DNA of 64,000 nt from Flaccisagitta enflata (Eukaryota; Chaetognatha; Sagittoidea; Aphragmophora), in assembly GCA_965153355.1 (NCBI GenBank), contig OZ231126.1, positions 98,270,001-98,334,000 on the forward strand. The letters run 5' to 3'. The position numbers and the translations under genes were made by a program. Under the pieces are notes generated by a model. That model was not told the origin of the DNA. It worked only from the letters and a program-made list of their open reading frames with translations, and searched no databases. Positions 34,732-50,109 of this stretch are shown here, piece by piece; the stretch's first letter is position 1; each line of letters begins with the position of its first letter.

Positions 34732-34957
34732 CTTTTGTCAGGAATTCAGAAAGAGGGGTTGGACAGGGGGGGTGGGAGAGGGGGGTTGGACAGGGGCGAA
34801 AGCAGAGGAATTCAGAGAGAGGGGTTTGACAGGGGGAAGGGGGTTGGACAGGAGAGGGAATGGGCGAAAGGTATAAGGATCACAAGAAGTGAGAAAGGCA
34901 AAGTTATCAGTGCTTGTATCATGTGTCGAGAAATAGAACAGATGTGAAGGGAACAAA

Positions 34958-34960
<3 letters not shown>

Positions 34961-34993
<33 letters not shown>
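34961..34993. repeat. (TA)n microsatellite
   Basis: About 16 TA units. Confidence 0.9.
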
Positions 34994-35001
<8 letters not shown>

Positions 35002-35277
35002 ACAATTTATACATATATAATTATGCACGTAAATCTGTGTATGGACATAGCTTGAGCCTTACTTGTTCTTTCTCAAAAAAGCTGAAGAATACGATCTTGA
35101 CCAAGAAGTGCAATATTTTCCTATTTCATGAGTCACACATTTTGGTCGTGCCACGTTGAAGTAAATCTTTCCTACCCGCCTAGCTTATGTCGTTTTGTCC
35201 GTTAGGCCTGAGCAAGCAAATATAAACAGTTGACTGCACCTTTTACTTGAAGCTTTCTCATCAGTCAGTCATTCCTA

Positions 35278-35421
35278 TCATCATCATTAAATTGATTATC
35301 ATCATCATCATCACCATCTCCATAATCATCATCATCATCATATGATCTCCATTATTATCATCATCATCATCACCATCATCATTATCATCCTCATCATCAT
35401 CATTATCATCATCATCATCTT
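35278..35421. repeat. (ATC)n microsatellite abutting a splice donor
   Basis: Imperfect CATCAT/ATTATC trinucleotide array. Its right edge touches the donor of phospholipase exon 2 (complement CCTTAC, 35422-35427), so the intron begins with (GAT)n on the - strand. Confidence 0.9.
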
Positions 35422-35427
35422 CCTTAC

Positions 35428-40257
<4,830 letters not shown>

Positions 40258-41288
40258 TATCTGTCCGTATAGCAGTATAGATAGGAAATGAGTTTAGCCA
40301 TCTTTTGTTTTTTGTTTTTGGTTGACACGTTAGAAATGATTTAAATTTATGATTAAAACAAAAGAATAAAATCTGACGGAATGCCATAATGTGTTTTAGA
40401 CATTGAATTTTTCTTCATTTTTCCTTTCGCCCAAATTTTCAGCTATAGATAGCCTTTTACGAGGGTTGCACCTCACAATCTAAGACAGAAAAATGTGAGA
40501 TTAAAACCTGAGCCAACCCCAAACAACCTTGAGGTTCCTCAGGGTTGCTCGGGGTTGGCTCAGAATGGTCTTTAGTAAATAATTGAAGGAATTCCCTGAG
40601 CAACCCCGAGCAACCCCAAGTAACCCCCGGGGATTAATCTCACCCCAGATTACGGGGTGGGTTGTACCTGATTGATTCAACTATGATTTCATTAGAACTA
40701 GAGAACATTGGAAAATATTGCATCAAACGAGAAAACATCAAACCTTGGAATCCATCTTTTCTTTTTACTTTTAACTTTTTTTCTTGTTCTCCAGAAACGA
40801 AAGTTTGGATACGCACTCTGAAGGCACTAAAGGCTTCTTGAAGGGCTCTGTTTTTATTTACCAAAAACACGAACACGCTAACTTTCCTTATCTCTCTTCT
40901 TGGTAAAGAGTATACGTTCTCCAAAAGACTTCATTCATTTCTTTCGATCATGCGTTTTGTCATCTCGTTTTCCCTCTGTATACATTTATTTATCTATCGA
41001 TCTATATATCTATTTATTTCGATATCTCTCTACTTAAATACCTACTTAGTATTTATCTATCTACTTAGATGTGTATCTTTCTATCTAACTATCTATCTAT
41101 CTATCTATTTAACTTTTTTCTTTGAATGAATAAATGAATTTTTTTTAGAAACATGATTACAAATACGATTACCTGTAACTGTTTCATGGATAGCCCATGA
41201 AAGTCTAGCAATGCGACGTTTTTTCCAGAGGGGTCTGGACAGAACAAATAAAAATTAAAAAATTAAAAAAAAATACAGATCAACGGCT

Positions 41289-41423
41289 AACAAGGCCGTA
41301 TGCACTCCCCCCCCCCCCAGTCACGGACGGGCGGGTAGGAGCGGAAAACAGAAAAGTTACGTGATCGCGCGACCAACCAACCGACACGGCAAGTTCTAGA
41401 GTCGCGAGTCCGCGACTAAAAAC
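41289..41423 (-). mobile_element. Minimal Helentron-like element (HINE), 135 bp
   Basis: AACAAGGCCGTATGCAC, a C-run, AGTCACGGAC, a (GACC)-like tract, and the right hairpin AGTCGCGAGTCCGCGACT followed by AAAAA. The distal arm copy differs from the hairpin arm by one base. Confidence 0.8.
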
Positions 41424-41460
41424 TTGATTTAAACTCGTCTCTCTTCTCTTGTTTCGTTTT

Positions 41461-41989
41461 TGGGCAGCGGCCCCGGAGGGGCCGATGACCTTTGATTCCA
41501 CATAGGGCAATTTTCTCTGGTTTCTGGCCACTCAGACCCCTAATCAGGCCTTTCAAACCTCAAACCAGACCTCTCAGACCTCAAATAAGGTCTCTCAGAC
41601 CCAAAATCAGCCTTCTCAGACCCTTAATCAGACCTCTCAGAGCCCAAATTAGGCCTCTCAGAGCCTGAATCAGGTCTTTCAGAGCCCAAACCAGGCCTTT
41701 CTGAGCCTAAATCAGGTCTTTCAGACACCAAATTAGACCCCTGAGACGCAAAATCAGGCCTTTCAGACCCCAAATCAATCCTCTCAAGCCCCAAACCACA
41801 CCTCTCAAACCCTAATTCGGACCTCTAAATCAGACCTAAAATCAGGCTTCTCAGCCCCCCAAAACTGCTTCTCGAACCAGAGAAAATTATCCTATTTGGA
41901 ATCATAGGTCATCGGCTCCTCCGGGGCCGCTGCCTCTCTCATCTCCTTCCCACAGACACTAACTTAGGGGCATCGGGTGCCGCTGACCA
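41461..41989. mobile_element. Foldback element with tandem-repeat core
   Basis: The left end GGGCAGCGGCCCCGGAGGGG extends through ATGACCTTTGATTCCACATA; the right end is its complement (ATCATAGGTCATCGGC, CCTCCGGGGCCGCTGCC). The core is about 16 units of TCTCAGACCCCAAATCAGGCC type. The outer end GGGTGCCGCTGACCA closes it. Confidence 0.88.
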
Positions 41990-42045
41990 TTTAACGCTTT
42001 TGCGACTATTCTTTCTGTCTTTTTTATTCTGCAAGTTTTCGTTTA

Positions 42046-42578
42046 AGGTCGTAGACACGCAATTCTAAAAGAGGCTTTGTCCGTCCATCCGTCCGTTGGT
42101 CTGTCCGTGAGCAGGAGTCGAAAATTGGGAAAACGAGCGTTTTCACAGCTTTTTAATTGCGGACACGCAACTCTAAAAGAGGCTTTGTCCGTCCGTCGGT
42201 CTATCCGTCCGTTGGTCCATCGGCACGAGTCAAAAAGTGGGAAAACGCGCATTTCCGCCCTAGCCCACCAGTCCGCAACTGGTAGCCATGTGTATCCGGC
42301 CTTGTTGTGTATTTGTCTATGTTGGAACTGGGGCCGGGTGGGATGTTGGGTGTGAATGGGGGTTGGCTGTCCCTGCCCACCCGTCCGCAACGATCCCGCG
42401 TCACTTGTTTTTTTAGTTGCGGACAAGCGACTCTATGAGAGGCTTTGTCCGTCCGCTGGTCCGTTGGTTCGTCAGTTCGTCGGTCCGTTGGTGAGCGCGA
42501 GTCAGTGGGAAAACGCGCCTTCCCGCCCCTGCCCACCCGTCCGCAACTGGTATTTCCCGTGTATCTGGCCTTGTTCTT
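42046..42578 (+). mobile_element. Cluster of three HINE copies
   Basis: Hairpin ends at 42047 (decayed), 42158 (GCGGACACGCAACT) and 42418 (AGTTGCGGACAAGCGACT), each followed by CTCTA(A/T)(A/G)AGAGGCTTTGTCC and (GTCC/GTCG)n. Right ends with GTCCGCAACTGG then TATCCGGCCTTGTT occur at 42273-42305 and 42538-42574. A variant end GTCCGCAACGATCCCGCGTC is at 42382. Confidence 0.8.
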
Positions 42579-42689
42579 TCTTAACTTTCTCTGCGACAAC
42601 GCAACTCTAGAAGAGGCTTTTTTGTATCGGTTGGTTGGTCAGTGATGATCAAGTTTCAGAAGCCTGTGCCTTCGTGTCTCTTTGTGAGG

Positions 42690-42898
42690 ACAAGGTGTTT
42701 GAGAATGGGAGGTAAGGGAAGGTGTGGAGTGGTGAGGAGGCGGGGGGGGGGGGTGGGGAGGCGTGATAGGGGTGGAAGGGGGGGGTGGGGAGGTGTAGGC
42801 GTGGTAGGGGTGGCATGGTAGGGGGGTGGGGAGGCGTGGGGGACAGGTTGGGGAGGCGTGGGGGCAGGAGGTGTTGGGGGAGTGAGGGAGGAATCGGT
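42690..42898 (+). repeat. G-rich tract with G-quadruplex potential
   Basis: About 200 bp of GGGG/GGTGGGGAGGCGTGG words on the + strand, including an 11-G run. No frame or known element is visible. Confidence 0.7.
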
Positions 42899-43187
42899 TT
42901 ATACTTTTCTCTTTATCTCAGTAATTTTTCTCAGTATCTTTATGTCTTCTAACTATTATATCTTAAAATCTTTATATCTTAATATCTGTATATCTTAATA
43001 ATTTGTAAATTTATATCTTTTATCTATCGCCTTTGTTACGCTCCCCTCCTTTAGTTCTCTCTCTCTGTTTCTTTATCTTGTTCTTTCTCTCTTTCCCGCT
43101 CTCTAAAGATCTCTTTCTGTCTGTCTCTTTCTGTCTGTCTGTCTCTTTCCGTCTGTCTGTCTCTTCCCGTCTGTCTTGTCTCTTTCC

Positions 43188-43340
<153 letters not shown>

Positions 43341-43500
43341 TCTCTCTCCCCCACTCCCAACGAGAAAGTATTCATCTACAAGCGTCAAACTGCAAACTAT
43401 TTTCGCGGTGCTCTCTCACCTTCCGTCTGTCTCTCTCAACCCCACCCTACCCCATCCCACAGGAAAGCATCTGAAAGCGGAAAAAAAAGTTTTAACATCT

Positions 43501-43541
<41 letters not shown>

Positions 43542-44107
43542 CTGTGCGTAGCGCGAAAGAGAGAGGATGAGAGAGTTCACTTTTCAGTTTACTCCAACGA
43601 TTCGAGGAGTGAAAACTAATACATTTGCCCCTTCAGTCTTCGACCACGCTTGTTTGAAAGTCTCTTTTCAAATTTTATTTGTTTGCTTCTTTCCGCGTGG
43701 TGTTGTTCGTCCTTCGACATTGGGTTGGCAATGGACCTGATTTATCTCCGGAAGTGGGATGGTAGGGTCTGGTGTGTCAATATGCAAAAGTATTTTTGAT
43801 TAGATTTTGGGAGTGTAAACAAAAATATTCTAAGACTATTAAGGTTTTTATTTTTCCAAATTCTTTCATTTTGTTTTTTTGTCCCCGATGAACAGTTTTT
43901 GTCGGTGACTATGAAGTACACTCATTTCTTTGACTAAAAACCTTGTTTACAATAAAGGCGGCTAATCGCCGACCGGAAAAAAGTCGTAAATGGAAGTCTC
44001 TTTTTTCAGTGCTTGTTCTTCTGTGTGTGCATTTCATGATGTCTGGTTGATTGTCTGTTTTTCTTATTCAATCTGTGCGTTTTTTCCTTTCAATCTTTTT
44101 TGTCTGA

Positions 44108-44136
44108 GTGTGTGTGTTTGTGTGTGTGTGTGTGTG

Positions 44137-44212
<76 letters not shown>

Positions 44213-44412
44213 CCTCTTTCTCTCCCTCTCTCTCCGTCTCTCTCTCTCCCTGTCTCTCTCTCTCTCTCTCCCTCTCTCCCCTGCTCTCTCCCTCTCTCTC
44301 TCTCTCTCCTGTCTCTCCTCTCTCCCTGCCCTCTCTCTCCCTGTCTCTCCCCTCTCTCTCTCTCTCTCTCCTCTCTCTCTTTCTTCTCTCTCTCTCTCCT
44401 CTCTCTCTCTCT
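44108..44412. repeat. (GT)n / (CT)n and CT-rich tract
   Basis: GT repeats, then pure CT to about 44206, then CT-rich sequence with CCCT interruptions to 44412. Confidence 0.93.
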
Positions 44413-44499
44413 AGAATAAAATATCAATGCTAGGCCATAAAAGTCAAATAATTTCATGAATACGTTTACTTCCTCCTCCTCTATTGTTACATAAGACCA

Positions 44500-44830
44500 A
44501 AAAAATGGGATCAATGAAAAATATCGATTTTCGCGAAAATGCGAAAAAATAAAAAAAGATTCAAAAATTCATAACTTCTAAACTATTGATCGTAGAGACT
44601 TCTGGTTGGCGCCATTTGAAAGAGAAAAATAAGCTCTTTCTTAGCTGTGAGTATCAAAAAATGTATACTCCCAGCCCAAAAACTGCACAACTTCCAAAAA
44701 TTGCCGCAAACTGAAAATGGAAAACTTTATTTCTCCCCTACGTTTCAAAAAGTCGAATTACGTAATTCGACTTTTTTCCAATAAGAACATTGAGGCTCAA
44801 AAGCGGAAAAAAATAAAAATAATAATAAGA
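44500..44830. repeat. Repeat family with a terminal perfect palindrome (copy 1)
   Basis: Starts near AAAAATGGGATCAATGAAAA and ends in the palindrome GTCGAATTACGTAATTCGAC extended by A5/T5 (44750-44780). Same family as 55345-55617, where the palindrome has a different but still self-complementary sequence. Confidence 0.65.
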
Positions 44831-44977
44831 ACATCGCCAGTCCGAAAAAGGGGGAATATATGAATATTCATACTTCCTTTGCTTACAAAGTGCAGTAATG
44901 AAAAAAAATTGTTGAAGTGATACTGATTGATTGTGAAAAATTGACTTCCATCACTCGTATATTGAAATTTAATTTTT

Positions 44978-45980
44978 TTGTCCGCGACGGAATATCATTC
45001 CGACGCGGACTATAATTCAAGGCGGGTGGGTGTCGTCGTCGTTGTCGTCGTTGTCATTGTCGTCGTTGTCATTGTCGTCAACACTTTTGAAAAATGGATA
45101 ACTTTTTTATGCTTTGACCAATTTGGTTCATATTTGGTTGGAAGTTGTACTAGGGTAAGGCGCTTTACATTCTATCCAATTTTTGTGATCCGACCAACCC
45201 AACCGGCCAAACCAGCCTACTGGCCTAAAAGTGAAAAACGTGCATAACTTTGGCATTTTTCAACCAATTTGGTTGAAATTTGGTATGGAGTCTCTATATG
45301 GGAGGACTCAACATATGTATGTGATTTGTATGCATTTGAGCATGCTAACTGGCCAAACTGACCTACCACCCTATCAGCCTACCGACCAAAAAAGAAAAAC
45401 TTGCATGACTTTGTCATTTTTCAACTAATTTGGTTGAAATTTGGTATGGAGTCTCTAAATGGAAGAACTCAACATATGCACACTATTTATCTTGTCAAAC
45501 CAGCCTACCACCCAACCAGCCTACCTGCTTAAAAGTGAAAAGTGTGCATATCTTTGACGTTTTTTAACCAATCTGGTTGAAATTTGGTATGGAGTCTCTA
45601 AATGGAAGGACTCAACACATGTATGTGATTTATTAATGTTTGAGCATGCTAACCGGCCAAACCGACATACCACCCAACCAGCTTACCGTCCTAAAAGTGA
45701 AAAACTTGCATGAATTGGACATTTTTCAACCAATTTGGTTGAAACTTGGTACGGAGTCTCTAAATGGAAGAACTTATCATATGCACACTATTTATCCAAA
45801 CCAGCCTACCACCCAACCACCCTACTAGCCTAAAAGTGAAAAATGTGCATAACTTTGCCATTTTTCAACGGATTTGCATGAAACTTTGTATAAAGACTTA
45901 TAGTTTTAGCGAACTTACAGGGTTATTAATCTTTTGATCTTAGCAATCTTATGGAATTGATCTTCAACCCCCCTCCGTCG
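44978..45980 (+). mobile_element. Helentron-like element with about five 155-bp tandem units
   Basis: The left hairpin arm GTCCGCGACGGAAT (44981) pairs with ATTCCGACGCGGAC (44996-45009). A (GTC)n-like tract follows, then units containing TTGGTTGAAATTTGGTATGG and CCAACCAGCCTAC. A third arm copy, CCGTCGCGGA, stands at 45975-45984. Open frames across the units are short and unconserved. Confidence 0.75.
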
Positions 45981-46416
45981 CGGATTCAGATACTGTTCAG
46001 ATTTTTATAGTTAAGATTTTGGTTCTCATATTCATTCAATAGGCGATTAAAGTTAGTTAACCAGATAAAAGAATATTCCTGTATATAATGTATAAACTAG
46101 CAATTAAAAAATAAGAACATTCTAAGAACAATTTGAGCCTAAAATTGTTGTAGAAATAGGAACACTGAGCCTCAGGAAAAAATTACATGTTCTTTTAAAA
46201 ACATATGAGTGTAGCAGTGATACATAGTCTGTTTGTCTGTCTGATTCAGGCCACAGAAGTTCATGAAACTTTACCAGTGTTATTTTTTTGTTAATGGGAG
46301 CTAGTGTACCAATTCTCAGAAAAATTCATAAACTTTTACTACCTTTTGCCTATCATTTTTGTAGTAATATTTTACTGAACTTAGGCAATTTACATAGGTA
46401 GAGGGTAGTAAAACTA

Positions 46417-46780
46417 CCGCGGTGCCGATTCTGTATGGCTGCCGCGTAGCAAGGATTTGCCAATGAAGGCTGCCGCACTTTCTTTACATCTAAAATCCTT
46501 CTGCTTTCTTACTAAATTAGCCCTCTGACGCTTAATCGATAATCATGTTACTTACCTATTATTGCAAAAACAGGTTTAACTTCACATTATTAAGGTTATC
46601 ACTACCTTTTGCTCTTTATTCTAGAATACTTCCAGACTCCTCTCTACTTCTAGACTTCTCTCTTCCTATCCTTCATCCTCATCTTTTAATTTTGATCAGT
46701 TTTCCCCACCAGGTGCCACACCTGCCGCACCTGGCGACTTGCCTGCCGCATAGCATTGCTACCCTGAATCAGCACCCCGG
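46417..46780. mobile_element. Short hAT-like element (MITE), second copy
   Basis: 364 bp, with termini CCGCGGTGCCGATTCTG and TGAATCAGCACCCCGG. Flanking 8-mers TAAAACTA (46409-46416) and TAAAATTA (46781-46788) match at 7 of 8. It is also inserted in a copy of the 180-bp repeat. Confidence 0.82.
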
Positions 46781-47649
46781 TAAAATTATGTGAATTTTTT
46801 GGCCACATTAAGTTATCATCTTGGCCATAAATATACGGACAGCAAATGTCTTCTTTATTTGGTTCTCATTTCTAAACAAATAAAGACACAGGAACCAGCT
46901 TGGTCTCATTTGATAGATTTTTGAAGATGCAAATTTTGAAAGAAAAATCATCCCAATACGATTAAAATTGAGCAAGTTATGACACTTTAAAGCTGTCCGT
47001 ATATTCATGGCCAAGATGGTATTTCTTGATGTGGCCTATAACATAGCCTTGATTGTGTAATAAGCCGTCGTTTGTTGTTTGTGTCAACATTTAGAAACTT
47101 GAGAACCACAACTCAGATATTGATGAAACTTGGTCAGTGTTATTTTTAGGGCATTACTCACCTGTGTACCAATTTTCAACAAAATTCATAAATGTTTAAT
47201 ACCCTTTGGCTATTATTTTTGTAGTAATATTAATTCCTGGACTTGTGCAATTTAAATAGGGGAAAGGTAGTAAAGGTTCACCTATGTTGTTCAAACTTGC
47301 TGTGAAGGTTCATTGCATTAATTAAAGATGCCCTGCAAGATTTCAGATAATTCTGAGTATTGGTTTAACAGGGTGTGTAAAAAAATCCGCATTCGTCATC
47401 ATTTGTTCTAAAATGACACTTAGAATTTGCGAAATTCTTTCAAACTAATATTCAAAGTTGAAAATTAGATTATTTTCATACTTTGGATGAAGAAATAATG
47501 TAGGTTTAGCAGATAGCAAAGTACATTTTAGACCAATAAAGACATAAATAAAATATAACAAAATATTTTTTTTCTGTGAATAGATACAGTATGTATGCAT
47601 GTATGTATCTTGTCTAAATTCAATTGATGCATCATTTTTTTCTGTCACG

Positions 47650-48015
47650 GAATATCATTCAACTACTGTCATCATTTTCAATTATTGTCATCATCTTCAA
47701 CTTCTGTCATCACTTTCAATTACTGTCATCACCTTCAACTACTGTCCTCACCTTCAACTACTGTCCTCACTTTCAACTACTGTCATCACCTTCAACTACT
47801 GTCATCACCTTCGACTACTGTCATCACCTTCGACTACTGTCATCACCTTTGACCACTGTCGTCACCTTCGACTACTGTCATCACCTTCGACTACTGTCAT
47901 CACTTTCGACTACTGTCACCACCTTTGACCACTGTCGTCACCTTCGACTACTGTCATCACCTTCGACTACTGTCATCACCTTCAACTGCTATCATCAACT
48001 TCGACTGATGTCATT
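47650..48015. repeat. 19-bp minisatellite (CATCACCTTCGACTACTGT)
   Basis: About 19 units. The right flank is a T/A homopolymer zone and TGTCATCATTAAAACAA, shared with the arrays at 6305-7020 and 52116-52412. Confidence 0.92.
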
Positions 48016-48157
48016 TAAAAAAAAATTTTGAAAATTTTTTGGAAAAATTTTTTTTTGAAATTTTTTTTGAAAAATTGTTTGAAAAATTTTTTTGGAAAAA
48101 TTTTTTGAATTTTTTTTTTTTTTTGTCATCATTAAAACAAAATCGAATTTTTGTTTT

Positions 48158-48572
48158 TTTAGTCGCGTGCACGTGACTCGACACCTTGCCGTGTTGGTAG
48201 GTTGGTGGGTTGGTTGGTCCGTCGGTCCGTCCATCACATTTTTAAAATTATGCCTTTTTGAGGTTTTTTAAGGTAATTTAAGGCACTCTAGGGTATTTCA
48301 GGGTTCGTTAGGGTACTTTGGGGTACTTAAGGGTACTTAAGTTGTTCTGGGTACTTGGGGTACTTGGGGTACTATAGGGTTCTTTTGGATACTTTTGGGT
48401 ATTTTTGGGTATCTTTGGGTATTTTTGTTTTTTTGGGGGGTATTGTATTGTATCGGTATTGTATCGTCGTATTGTATACCTCTGTAACTGGCTGTGTCCG
48501 TCTGTCTGTCTGCAACGCGTTCGTTCGGCGATCCACACGTCGCACCTTGTTGGCCTACTTGGCCTTGTTTAG
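48158..48572 (+). mobile_element. Helentron-like element (HINE) with (GGGTA)-type core
   Basis: TTAGTCGCGTGCACGTGACT, then CGACACCTTGCCG, a (GTTG/GTCC) tract, then about 180 bp of GGGTACTT/GGGTATTT words (48290-48430). It ends CTTGGCCTTGTTT. Confidence 0.65.
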
Positions 48573-48920
48573 AGGCTCCCCGAATTTTCCTTGTAAGCGC
48601 TCTGATTTTCGTCATCGAGTCATAGTGATAGAATTTCCTGCCTCCATTGAGTTGAGGTCGGAATTTAATTCATTGCTCACGTCAAAATTGAACATACGAA
48701 AATTTTGAATGAAAGCTGGCTGATAGCATTCTCTCAAGTGCGACCCAATCCATAATTCGGATCATGCCTTCGTCGATCTTGTTGAACTCGACTGTTTGAT
48801 TGTGTATATCTCTCGCTCCGCTTTCTTTCTTTCTCCCTGTTACTTTCTTCTCTCTCTTTCTCTCTTTCCCTTTCTCTCTTTCTTTTTCTCTCTTTCTTTT
48901 TCTCTCTTTCTTTCTCTTTT

Positions 48921-49094
<174 letters not shown>

Positions 49095-49279
49095 ACTCCT
49101 TGCATTCTTTGTAACCAACCGTTTCATTTGTTTAATTGAATTAAATTTCTCTCAAAAACGCCGTTTCGAAAGTTCACTCAAATTCTTTCCTTGTATTTTC
49201 TGTCTATGCCTCGATTTTTTTTTCCAGACCCAAGAATCTCAGGGCGTTAATCAATGTGTAAGCGTCGTTCTTTTTTAAG

Positions 49280-50011
49280 ACGACGACTTCAACGACGACG
49301 ATGATGATAACTCAAGTGTCGTCCGAAATTCCTTGAGGTGCTGCATGGAAAGCTGCGTGCCCAGACTTGGTAAACGTTCAGCATTATTTTTCGCGCATTG
49401 TTCTTAAAGTGTGTAAAACTGATAAAAACGCTTCCGGTTTTTGCATCATTGAACTTGAAGTTCAAACTTCATTCTAACTAGTCATCCAAGGATCGCACAT
49501 TGTCAGCGGTACCCGATGCCCCGCTTAGAGTGATCAGCTGAAGAAGTGGAGTGAGAGCAGGGCAGCGGCCTCATAGGGCCGATGTCTTGTAGGACACAGG
49601 GGTTGTTAGGAGTGAACCTGGGGGTTGACGACGGACGAAGTCACACGCCTCTTCTGGAACCATGGGGATGCTTATTAAAAAACTACTATTTTCCTTTTGA
49701 TTCGCGTAGTATTGAGGTACATGAAGCCAAAACCGCGTGAAAATAAATATTCTAGAGAGATTCTTTCTTAATGTCAATTTTTATATGGGTGGGAGGTACA
49801 TGCCAATTACAGCACTTTCCATCGTACAAGGTAATTTCTAACGCTTATATCTCCTAAACAGATTGATGAATTGACCTCCACTTGGGCTCATTTTAAAGAA
49901 CAGAGTAACAGACACAGCTCTCTAATATGAGCCCAAGTTGAGGTCAATTCGTTGATCCGTACAGGATTAAAAGCTTTCCAAAAATGATGGTAATTTCAAC
50001 CTTTTCCATTT

Positions 50012-50109
<98 letters not shown>

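Noticed and set aside
40640-40924. 94-codon - strand frame upstream of the phospholipase start
   Set aside because: No signal peptide or family similarity, and not in phase with exon 1. Better read as upstream noncoding sequence.
49229-49258. 30-bp microexon between TTTTTTTTCCAG and GTAAGC
   Set aside because: Borders look good, but the 32168-49280 phase link needs no extra exon, and a 30-bp unit cannot be supported alone.
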